Translations under genes and position numbers: made by a program
The notes under the pieces: generated by a model
Seen by the model: the letters and a program-made list of their open reading frames with translations, nothing else
Told to the model about the DNA's origin: nothing
Database searches by the model: none
Origin: JBHJOF01 sp050330055
GTDB taxonomy: Bacteria > Pseudomonadota > Alphaproteobacteria > Kiloniellales > JAKSDN01
Direction of reading: 5' to 3'
Assembly: GCA_050330055.1 (NCBI GenBank)
Contig: JBHJOF010000110.1
Coordinates: 1-10,273 of the forward strand
Length of the DNA: 10,273 nt
Shown here: positions 1 to 5,527 of the stretch, piece after piece
How positions within the stretch are numbered: the first letter of the stretch is position 1
How the letters are laid out: each line of letters starts with the position of its first letter

Positions 1-628
1 GTTCGGGGGCCGGCTCCGGTGCGCGCTCGGCGACCTGCGGCGCCGGGGCCGGGGCCGGGGGACTAGGGGCCGCCCGGCTGGGGGCTGGTGGCGTCACCGG
101 CTCGCTGGGGGTGGGGGCCGGCTCATCTGTCGATGGCGGCGTCAGCGCCACGCTCGGCTGCCCGAAGCGGGCCGTCGGCTGCGTGGCCATGCCCGGGAGC
201 TGCAGCGTAACGTGGCTTTGCGGCGGGCTCGGCGGCGGGTAGAGCAGGGTACCGGGCCGGGTCACGTACTGCGGGTTCAAGCCGTCGTAGGTCGTGGCCG
301 GCGCGCCATAGCCGTAGGGTGCGGCATAGCCGTAGGTCGTCGCCGGCGCGGCATAGCCGTAGGGCGAAGCATAGGCCGGCCCGGGACCGAGGCTGTTCAG
401 CACCTGCATGTTGACGAAGACGTCCGGTTGGCCGCTGCCGCCGATCACGACCGGCTGCTGCGCCGCGGCGCTGCCCGCGCCGAGACCGGACACACCAAGT
501 CCGGACAGCAAGGCGGCTGCGGTCATTCCGAAGATGGTGCGCGCACCACACCTCGCCCGGCGGCGCCACGCGGGGTGGCGACTCGCCGACGCGCTTCCCG
601 GGATGCGGCCTCTGTTACCGGTCATCAT
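1..628 (-). CDS. Secreted Pro/Ala-rich protein, probable N-terminal part of an OmpA-family protein (cut by window edge)
   Basis: The frame is open from an ATG at 628 (or the adjacent ATG at 625) to the window edge, giving 209 residues with no stop. The purine-rich GGGGGG just upstream suits the 625 start slightly better. Residues 1-30 are Arg-rich, residues 31-50 are hydrophobic, and an Ala-rich stretch ending near A56 followed by QQ looks like a signal peptidase I site, so export is likely. After it come VFVNMQVLNSLGPGP (70-84), a Tyr/Gly/Ala/Pro repeat (about 87-113) and a Pro/Ala/Glu-rich linker (about 165-209). A short conserved patch with a 'VLxSLGP' core followed by a long proline linker is, as I recall, typical of alphaproteobacterial proteins that end in an OmpA peptidoglycan-binding domain. 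That domain would lie outside the window, so the family call is inference. It lies 105 bases downstream of suhB and has its own candidate promoter. It could instead be another proline-rich envelope protein. Confidence 0.6.
   Translation of the reverse strand, partial: MMTGNRGRIPGSASASRHPAWRRRARCGARTIFGMTAAALLSGLGVSGLGAGSAAAQQPVVIGGSGQPDVFVNMQVLNSLGPGPAYASPYGYAAPATTYGYAAPYGYGAPATTYDGLNPQYVTRPGTLLYPPPSPPQSHVTLQLPGMATQPTARFGQPSVALTPPSTDEPAPTPSEPVTPPAPSRAAPSPPAPAPAPQVAERAPEPAPE
286..375. repeat. Two-copy 45-nt tandem repeat inside the secreted protein gene
   Basis: Positions 286-330 and 331-375 match at 39 of 45 bases by my count. The unit is 15 codons, so it preserves the frame and encodes a Tyr-Gly-Tyr / Ala-Pro-Ala-Thr-Thr motif twice, at about residues 85-113. 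Nothing here suggests a mobile origin. It is best read as an in-frame duplication in a low-complexity part of an exported protein, and copy number may vary between strains. Confidence 0.8.
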
Positions 629-666
629 CCCCCCGCACACTTTGCCCAGAGTTCAATTCGCGCCAT

Positions 667-695
667 AGAGTAAGCCGTGCAAGCTCCATCGACAA
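667..695 (-). promoter_or_regulatory. Candidate sigma70-type promoter for the secreted Pro-rich protein
   Basis: On the minus strand TTGTCG (690-695) and TACTCT (667-672) are separated by exactly 17 bases. Transcription would begin near 660, leaving a leader of about 32 nt before the ATG at 628. This fits the 105-base gap after suhB. Motif match only. Confidence 0.4.
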
Positions 696-733
696 CCGCT
701 TTGGCGGCAGGATCACTTGGCCATATCCACGGC

Positions 734-1540
734 TTAGCCATCGGCCTTGCCAGAATTGGCGAGGAGATCGAGCAAGGGGCGGTGCAATGCGTCGGTCGCC
801 GCCAGGATCGAGCGACCGTCGAGCGCCAGGCTGCTGCCGTCGATCGCGCTGACGTTGCCGCCGGCCTCACGCACCAGCAACAGGCCGGCGGCGATGTCCC
901 AGGGTTCGAGCCCACGCTCCCAGAAGCCGTCGAATCGCCCGGCTGCCACATAGGCGAGGTCGAGCGAGGCCACGCCCCAGCGACGCACGCCGGCGGTGTG
1001 GCGCATGAAGAGGTCGAGCTCGGTGACGAATTGCTGCTCGCCGCCCTTGCCTTTGAAGGGAATGCCGGTGCCGAAGATCGCGTCGGCCAGCCTGGTTCGG
1101 CCGGAGACCCGGATGCGGCGGTCGTTCAGATAGGCGCCGGCCCCCTTCTCGGCGAAGAACAGCTCCTCCTTGACCGGGTCGTAGACCACGCCGGCGATGA
1201 TCTCGCCGTTCTCCTCGAGGGCGATCGAGATGGCGAAGTGCGGCAGGCCGTGCAGGAAGTTGGTGGTGCCGTCGAGCGGGTCGACGATCCAGCGCCGCGG
1301 CCCCGCCTGGTTGCCGCCGGCGCCCGATTCCTCCATCAGGAAGCCGTAATCGGGGCGTGCCTTGTGCAGCTCCTCGCGCAGCACGCGCTCGGCCTTGAGG
1401 TCGGCCACCGAGACGAAGTCGGCCGGGCCCTTGCGCGAGACCTGCAGCGCCGAGACCTCGCCGAAGTCGCGCTTCAGGCCGCGGGCCGCGCGGTCGGCGG
1501 CCCGCACCATGACGTTGATGACCGGCGAGCGCTTGGTCAT
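734..1540 (-). CDS. suhB: Inositol monophosphatase family protein (SuhB-like)
   Basis: This 268-residue protein has the full signature of the Mg2+-dependent, Li+-sensitive inositol monophosphatase family. GFLMEES (66-72) carries the first metal-binding Glu; WIVDPLDGTTNF (84-95) carries Asp87, Asp90 and the conserved GTT; and PWDIAAG (213-219) carries the last metal ligand, Asp215. Length is normal for the family. It would hydrolyse inositol-1-phosphate or a related sugar/nucleotide phosphate in the cytoplasm; true substrates of bacterial members vary. E. coli SuhB also takes part in rRNA antitermination, which cannot be judged here. The ATG at 1540 is chosen because the N-terminus fits the family and GGAG lies 6 bases before it. 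It starts 64 bases after the efp stop and is probably cotranscribed with efp; a 6-bp hairpin (1553-1572) sits in that gap. Confidence 0.93.
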   Translation of the reverse strand: MTKRSPVINVMVRAADRAARGLKRDFGEVSALQVSRKGPADFVSVADLKAERVLREELHKARPDYGFLMEESGAGGNQAGPRRWIVDPLDGTTNFLHGLPHFAISIALEENGEIIAGVVYDPVKEELFFAEKGAGAYLNDRRIRVSGRTRLADAIFGTGIPFKGKGGEQQFVTELDLFMRHTAGVRRWGVASLDLAYVAAGRFDGFWERGLEPWDIAAGLLLVREAGGNVSAIDGSSLALDGRSILAATDALHRPLLDLLANSGKADG

Positions 1541-1604
1541 GGGGCGCTCCGGCCCGGCAGGGCGTCGCCGGGCGTGCCGGCGCCTGGATTTCGGGCGTGC
1601 CGGG

Positions 1605-2171
1605 TCACTCCTTGGCGCGTTCCACGTAGCTGGCGTCGGCGGTGTTGACCACGATCCGCGTGCCGCTCTCGATGTGCGGCGGCACCATGGTGCGCACGCC
1701 GTTTTCCAGCATGGCCGGCTTGTAGGACGAGGCGGCGGTCTGGCCCTTGACCACCGGATCGGCCTCGACGATCTCCATGACCACGGTCTCCGGCAGCTCG
1801 ACCGAGATCGGATCGCCCTCGTAGCTCTCCACCGTGACCATCATGCCGTCCTGCAGGAAGGCGGCCGGCTCGCCCACCAGGTCCTTGTTGAGCGTGATCT
1901 GCTCGTAGGTCTCCGTGTCCATGAAGGTCAGCATGTCGCCGTCGGCGAAGAGATACTGGTAGTCCTTCTGGTCCAGCCTCACCCGCTCGACGTCCTCGCT
2001 CGCCCGGAAGCGCTCGTTCAGCTTGGTGCCGTCGCGGATGTCGCGCAGCTCGACCTGCAGGTAGGCGCCGCCCTTGCCGGGCTGGGTGTGCTGGATCCTG
2101 ACCGCGCGCCACAGGCGGTTCTTGTGCTCGATGATGTTGCCGGGACGGATGGCGTTGCCGTTGATCTTCAT
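1605..2171 (-). CDS. efp: Translation elongation factor P
   Basis: The 188-residue length and sequence match EF-P throughout: an N-terminal KOW-like domain (about 1-63) followed by two OB-fold domains. EF-P binds next to the P-site tRNA and rescues ribosomes stalled at consecutive prolines. The loop PGKGGAY (31-37) places Lys33 at the position that is beta-lysylated by EpmA in enterobacteria; whether it is modified here is unknown, since no epmA/epmB lies in the window. The start is the ATG at 2171, giving the standard N-terminus MKINGNAIRPG. The frame is open another 33 codons upstream, but that segment does not resemble EF-P. The ribosome binding site is weak. It is followed 64 bases later by suhB, probably as one transcript. 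Confidence 0.96.
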   Translation of the reverse strand: MKINGNAIRPGNIIEHKNRLWRAVRIQHTQPGKGGAYLQVELRDIRDGTKLNERFRASEDVERVRLDQKDYQYLFADGDMLTFMDTETYEQITLNKDLVGEPAAFLQDGMMVTVESYEGDPISVELPETVVMEIVEADPVVKGQTAASSYKPAMLENGVRTMVPPHIESGTRIVVNTADASYVERAKE

Positions 2172-2241
2172 GGCGGATTGTCCGGATGTCGCTCGGGTAT
2201 GTCGCTGGGGCCCGTCATTCGGGCCGGGGAAAGCGGCGCGG

Positions 2242-2270
2242 AAGCTATCAGCTTGCCCGCGGCGAGGCAA
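2242..2270 (-). promoter_or_regulatory. Weak candidate promoter for efp
   Basis: On the minus strand TTGCCT (2265-2270) and TAGCTT (2242-2247) are 17 bases apart in the 124-base gap between the small unknown gene and efp. The -10 match is poor and the site overlaps small inverted repeats (for example AAGCT/AGCTT around 2242-2254), so it may be chance. efp may instead be read from the better promoter upstream of the small gene. Confidence 0.22.
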
Positions 2271-2295
2271 TCGCCTGCGGGTTTGCTGGCAGGCT

Positions 2296-2706
2296 CTAGC
2301 GGGGCTCTCTCAGCCAGGCCCGGCAGGCGGCCGCCGGGTCCGCCTGATCGAGCAGGTCGAGCGCGTCGAGCCGCTTGGTCAACAGGCGAGCGCCCTGTGC
2401 CTCGGCGATCGGCGCCAGGGCCCTGGCGACGGCGGGCCGGCCGCTGAAGCGCAGCTGCTTCAGGCCGAGACGCAGGCCGGCCAGCACGTCGCCCGGCTTG
2501 TCGGCGCAGTCGAGGATCGCCGTGACCTCGACCTCGGGATGGCGGGCGTGGGCCAGCGCCGCCAGCTCGCGGAACCACAGCGCGCCGGCATAGCCCGCGG
2601 CCCCCTCGGCCGACAGCAGGGTCAAGGGCGTGCCGCTCTCGGCCGCCGCCGCGACGGCCGCTTCGGCCTGTTCCAGGCTGTGCACGATGACCGCCTTGCC
2701 GGGCAT
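2296..2706 (-). CDS. Small conserved-looking alpha/beta protein of unknown function
   Basis: I do not recognise a named family. The 136-residue protein reads as an alternating beta-alpha fold: strands near AVIVHS (5-10), PLTLLS (27-32), VTAILDCAD (60-68), KQLRFSG and ARLLTKR, each followed by a helix rich in Ala and Leu. There is no signal peptide or membrane segment, so it is probably cytoplasmic. The segment ILDCADKPGDVLAG (63-76) is the most distinctive and could be a functional loop. Codon use matches the neighbours, so it looks like a real resident gene. The ATG at 2706 is chosen over the in-frame TTG at 2742 because the TTG lies inside a good -35 box. No Shine-Dalgarno sequence precedes the ATG, consistent with a leaderless mRNA. 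It is followed by efp after 124 bases. From memory, genes of this sort sit near efp or thiE in related genomes, but I cannot verify that here. Confidence 0.7.
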   Translation of the reverse strand: MPGKAVIVHSLEQAEAAVAAAAESGTPLTLLSAEGAAGYAGALWFRELAALAHARHPEVEVTAILDCADKPGDVLAGLRLGLKQLRFSGRPAVARALAPIAEAQGARLLTKRLDALDLLDQADPAAACRAWLREPR

Positions 2707-2713
2707 GGCGCGG

Positions 2714-2742
2714 ATTATGCCGATTTGCCGCCCGCTCGCCAA
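2714..2742 (-). promoter_or_regulatory. Promoter predicted to give a leaderless mRNA for the small unknown gene
   Basis: On the minus strand TTGGCG (2737-2742) and CATAAT (2714-2719) have a 17-base spacer. The -10 box differs from TATAAT at one base. Only 7 bases separate it from the ATG at 2706, the usual distance to a transcription start, so the message would begin at or within a base or two of the start codon. Confidence 0.55.
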
Positions 2743-2854
2743 TCAAGCCGGCGGGAGCCTGGAACGGGCACAGGGCCGTAGCGGTCCCGCCCCTGCTGCC
2801 GGGCGAGGCAAGCGCCGCGTCAGGATCGCTCCGCAGCAAGCGCTCTCATCCTTT

Positions 2855-3028
2855 CGCGCGCTGACGCGCGGCTCTTTGTTTCCCCCTCCCCCTCCCGCGC
2901 GCTGGCGCGCGCGGGCCCCTCCCTCTCCCCTCCAAGGGAGAGGGGAACAAACCGGCGCGCTGCAGATTCCCTCTCCCTCGAGGGGAGAGGGAGGGGCCCA
3001 ACACGAAGTGTTGGGAGGGTGAGGGTGA
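2855..3028. repeat. GC-rich modular palindromic element C
   Basis: This fills most of the 387-base gap between gap and the next gene; I see no gene in it. From left to right there are perfect stems at 2855-2870 (CGCGCG, loop CTGA), 2894-2915 (9 bp, loop TGGC), 2921-2944 (CCCTCTCCC/GGGAGAGGG), 2969-2991 (the same stem again) and 2997-3015 (CCCAACAC, loop GAA, GTGTTGGG). The two C-rich/G-rich stems face each other across a spacer of about 24 bases and are bracketed by CCCCTCC and GGAGGGG next to the outer hairpins. The same grammar recurs in elements A (4189-4329) and B (10159 onward), though the base sequence of C is different. It is best described as a dispersed intergenic palindromic repeat; I see no target-site duplication and no transposase. 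Confidence 0.75.
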
Positions 3029-3037
3029 AACAACGGG

Positions 3038-3059
3038 GCCCATCGCGTCAGCGATGGGC
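3038..3059 (-). terminator. Probable terminator hairpin of gap
   Basis: GCCCATCGC and GCGATGGGC form a perfect 9-bp stem with a 4-base loop, 34 bases beyond the gap stop codon. On the minus strand it is followed by CCCGTTGTTT, an imperfect T-rich tail, so intrinsic termination is plausible but not textbook. The stem might instead be an outer part of the neighbouring palindromic element. Confidence 0.45.
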
Positions 3060-3093
3060 GAATCCGGGGCTAGTCCTGATCAGGAACCGGTGA

Positions 3094-4104
3094 CTACAGC
3101 AGCTTGCCCATGGCGACGGCGGTGTCGCTCATGCGGTTCGAGAAGCCCCACTCGTTGTCGTACCAGGACATGACGCGCACGAACCTGTCGTCGATCACCT
3201 GGGTCTCGGAGAGGTCGAAGGTCGAGCTGGCCGCGCTGTGGTTGAAGTCGATCGAGACCAGGGGCTTGTCGTTGACCGCCAGGATGCCCTTCAGGCGGTT
3301 GCCCTTGGAGGCCCGCAGCATGGCCTCGTTGACCTCCTCGACCGTGGTCTTGCGGTTGGCCTCGACGGTCAGGTCGATCAGGCTGACGTTGGGCGTCGGC
3401 ACGCGGATCGCGGTGCCGTCCAGCTTGCCCTTCAGCTCCGGCAGCACGAGCCCGACGGCGCGCGCGGCGCCGGTCGTGGTCGGGATCATCGAGACCGAGG
3501 CGGCGCGCGCCCGATGCAGGTCCTTGTGCAGCGTATCGACCGTGCGCTGGTCGCCGGTGAAGGCGTGGATCGTGGTCATGAAGCCGTGCTTGATGCCGAC
3601 CGCGTCGTGCAGCACCTGGGCGACCGGCGCCAGGCAGTTGGTGGTGCAGGAGGCATTGGACACCACCGTGTGGCTCTTGCGCAGCTTGTCGTCGTTGACG
3701 CCGAACACCACGGTCAGGTCGGCATCGCTGCAGGGCGCCGAGACCAGCACCTTCCTGGCGCCGCCTTCCAGGTGCTTGGCGGCGCTCGCCTTGCTGGTGA
3801 AGAGGCCGGTGCACTCCAGCACGATGTCGACGCCCAGCTTGCCCCAGGGCAGCTTGGCCGGATCGCGCTCCGACAGCACTTTGATCTTCGTGCCGTCGAC
3901 CTTGATCGCATCCTTCTGCGCCTCGACCTTGCCGGGGAAACGGCCATGCACCGAATCGAAGGCCAGGAGATGGGCGTTGGCCTCGGCCGAGCCGAGGTCG
4001 TTGATCGCCACGAACTCGATGTCCTTGCGCTTGGACTCCAAAGCGGCGCGCAGCACCAGCCGCCCGATGCGCCCGAAGCCGTTGATCCCGACCTTCACCG
4101 CCAT
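3094..4104 (-). CDS. gap: Glyceraldehyde-3-phosphate dehydrogenase, type I
   Basis: The 336-residue length is normal. It interconverts glyceraldehyde-3-phosphate and 1,3-bisphosphoglycerate in glycolysis, gluconeogenesis or the Calvin cycle. Visible motifs are the nucleotide-binding NGFGRIGR (8-15), the active-site block SNASCTTNCLAP with catalytic Cys153, and His180 in TTIHAFTGDQ. Asp36 in the INDL motif suggests preference for NAD over NADP, but this is inference; the HRARAASVSMIPTTTG segment is of the type usual in alphaproteobacteria. The start at 4104 is fixed by a strong AAGGAGG five bases upstream; in-frame ATGs further upstream are rejected. It lies 313 bases downstream of fba, separated by palindromic element A. 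I found no convincing promoter of its own, so it may be read through from tkt-fba. Confidence 0.96.
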   Translation of the reverse strand: MAVKVGINGFGRIGRLVLRAALESKRKDIEFVAINDLGSAEANAHLLAFDSVHGRFPGKVEAQKDAIKVDGTKIKVLSERDPAKLPWGKLGVDIVLECTGLFTSKASAAKHLEGGARKVLVSAPCSDADLTVVFGVNDDKLRKSHTVVSNASCTTNCLAPVAQVLHDAVGIKHGFMTTIHAFTGDQRTVDTLHKDLHRARAASVSMIPTTTGAARAVGLVLPELKGKLDGTAIRVPTPNVSLIDLTVEANRKTTVEEVNEAMLRASKGNRLKGILAVNDKPLVSIDFNHSAASSTFDLSETQVIDDRFVRVMSWYDNEWGFSNRMSDTAVAMGKLL

Positions 4105-4109
4105 GCTGT

Positions 4110-4116
4110 CCTCCTT
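4110..4116 (-). promoter_or_regulatory. Strong ribosome binding site of gap
   Basis: AAGGAGG on the minus strand, 5 bases before the ATG at 4104. It is close to the full anti-Shine-Dalgarno complement, decides the start, and fits a highly expressed central-metabolism gene. Confidence 0.85.
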
Positions 4117-4188
4117 ATCTTTGTCCCACTTTGTCATAGCCGGGCCTTGAGTCACGGCTGTCCGGTTAAGCAAGACGGCTTGTTTTGT

Positions 4189-4329
4189 CGTCCGCTGCGC
4201 GGACGCCCCCCTCCCAGCCCTCCCCCTCAAGGGGGGAGGGGAAGTAAGGGGCAGCCGTCAGTCTTTGCCTCCCCCCTTGAGGGGGAGGCGGCGCGCAGCG
4301 CCGGAGGGGGGCTGGCGCGAAGCGCCGAA
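4189..4329. repeat. GC-rich modular palindromic element A, between fba and gap
   Basis: This lies in the 313-base gap between fba and gap, which holds no gene. Perfect stems occur at 4189-4205 (CGTCCGC, loop TGC, GCGGACG), 4218-4240 (CCCTCCCCC/GGGGGAGGG), 4267-4289 (GCCTCCCCC/GGGGGAGGC), 4289-4303 (CGGCGC, loop GCA, GCGCCG) and 4314-4326 (GGCGC, loop GAA, GCGCC). The part from 4218 to 4329 is the reverse complement of 10159-10270, with the same 112-base length and few differences, mainly in loops and spacer. No T-run follows the stems on either strand, so it is not an ordinary intrinsic terminator. In this position it could affect fba-gap readthrough or mRNA stability. Confidence 0.85.
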
Positions 4330-4417
4330 AGGGCCAATCCTCCAAGCAAGTCCACCTTTCGCCGTTAGGCGCTATCACCAAAGGCAACACAACTATGTCG
4401 GCTGGCCGCCGTCCCCG

Positions 4418-5419
4418 TCACGCGTAGGTGCCGGTGGCCGCCATGCCGTTGGCCTTGGCGCGCTCGAGGAAGGCCTGCTGCCCTTCGGCCACCTTCGAGG
4501 CCTTGCCGCTCCAGGCCTTGAGCGGCGCCGCCTGCAGCGCGCGGCCGTAGGAGAAGCTGAGCTTCCAGGGCAGCGTCTCGTCCAGCTTGTTCATGGCGTT
4601 GAGGTGCAGGGTCGCGACCTCGTCCGACTGCCCGCCGGACAGGAAGACGATGCCCGGCACCGCCGCCGGCACGCAGCGCTTCAGGCTGGCCACCGTACGC
4701 TCGGCCACCTCCGGCACGCCGACCTGCTCGGGGCAGTCCTTGCCCGACAGCACCATGTTGGGCTTCAGCAGCATGCCCTCGAACTCGACCTCCTGCACGG
4801 CGAGCTCGGCGAAAACCGCGCGCCAGGCGTCCTCGCTGACAAGCTCGCAGGTGTCGATGTCGTGGTCGCCGTCCATCAGCACCTCGGGCTCGACGATCGG
4901 CACCAGGCCGGCCTCCTGCGACAGCGCGGCGTAGCGCGCCAGCGCGTGGGCGTTGGCCGAGATGCAGGCCGGGCTGGGGATGTCCTCGCCGATGCGATAG
5001 ACCGCGCGCCACTTGGTGAAGCGTGCGCCCAACTCGGCGTACTCCTTGAGCCGGTCGCGCAGGCCGTCGAGGCCCTCGGTCACGGTCTCGTCCGGATGGC
5101 CGGCCAGCGGCTTGGCGCCCTTGTCGACCTTGATGCCGGGGATGATGCCGGCCTCCTGCAGGATCTCGACAAGTGGCCGGCCGTCGGCCGTCTTCTGGCG
5201 AATCGTCTCGTCGAACAGGATGACGCCGCTGATGTAATCGGCCGCACCCGGCGTGGTGAACAGCATGGTGCGATAGTCGCGCCGGTTCTCCTCCGTCGAT
5301 TCGATGGAGATGCTGTCGAAGCGCTTCTTGATGGTGGGCGAGCTTTCGTCCGCCGCCAGAATACCCTTGCCCTCGGCGACAATGGCTTGTGCCGTCTCTG
5401 CGAGCGAGGCTGCCGTCAT
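4418..5419 (-). CDS. fba: Class I fructose-bisphosphate aldolase
   Basis: This 333-residue protein is a Schiff-base (class I) aldolase, closely resembling the animal/plant type along its length. It cleaves fructose-1,6-bisphosphate to two triose phosphates and works in reverse in gluconeogenesis or the Calvin cycle. Key sites by comparison with rabbit aldolase are Asp24 in LAADES, the lysines of GIKVDKG (95-101), Lys136 in TKWRAV, the glutamates of IVEPEV (175-180), Schiff-base Lys219 in LLKPNMV, and the phosphate-binding LSGGQS and SYGRALQ segments. It ends at GTYA and lacks the C-terminal tail with the catalytic Tyr of vertebrate enzymes. The ATG at 5419 has AGGGAG about 9 bases upstream. 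It follows tkt by 108 bases and is probably cotranscribed with it. No class II aldolase is visible. Confidence 0.96.
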   Translation of the reverse strand: MTAASLAETAQAIVAEGKGILAADESSPTIKKRFDSISIESTEENRRDYRTMLFTTPGAADYISGVILFDETIRQKTADGRPLVEILQEAGIIPGIKVDKGAKPLAGHPDETVTEGLDGLRDRLKEYAELGARFTKWRAVYRIGEDIPSPACISANAHALARYAALSQEAGLVPIVEPEVLMDGDHDIDTCELVSEDAWRAVFAELAVQEVEFEGMLLKPNMVLSGKDCPEQVGVPEVAERTVASLKRCVPAAVPGIVFLSGGQSDEVATLHLNAMNKLDETLPWKLSFSYGRALQAAPLKAWSGKASKVAEGQQAFLERAKANGMAATGTYA

Positions 5420-5527
5420 TGCCTGAACTCCCTATGAATTGTCCGTCACGATTTGTTGGTCGCGTTGTCAGTCTTGCGTCATCGCGGCTGGCGCGAGCGT
5501 GCTCCGCCGGGCCGCGGTCAAAGAGAG

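Noticed and set aside
677..1648. Long plus-strand frame opposite suhB
   Set aside because: Antisense shadow of an intact inositol monophosphatase gene.
2172..2270. In-frame N-terminal extension of efp
   Set aside because: The 33 extra codons match no part of EF-P, and the ATG at 2171 gives the standard length.
2855..3028. CRISPR array or tandem direct repeat
   Set aside because: The repeats are self-complementary stems of varied type in only two or three copies, without regular unique spacers.
2743..3043. Short frames giving Pro-Ser-Pro-Leu-Glu-Gly-like peptides in the 2.9 kb repeat
   Set aside because: They are translations of the CCCTCTCCC/GGGAGAGGG palindromes, with no start context or codon bias of real genes.
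4105..4230. In-frame upstream starts for gap, including an ATG at 4137
   Set aside because: AAGGAGG at the right distance fixes the ATG at 4104; the upstream codons would translate the ribosome binding site.
4189..4329. Simple intrinsic terminators of fba
   Set aside because: No T-run follows any of the stems on either strand; the element is a multi-hairpin repeat also found elsewhere in the window.
3238..4368. Long plus-strand frame opposite gap and into the repeat
   Set aside because: Antisense shadow; its end is a translation of palindromic element A, not protein-like sequence.
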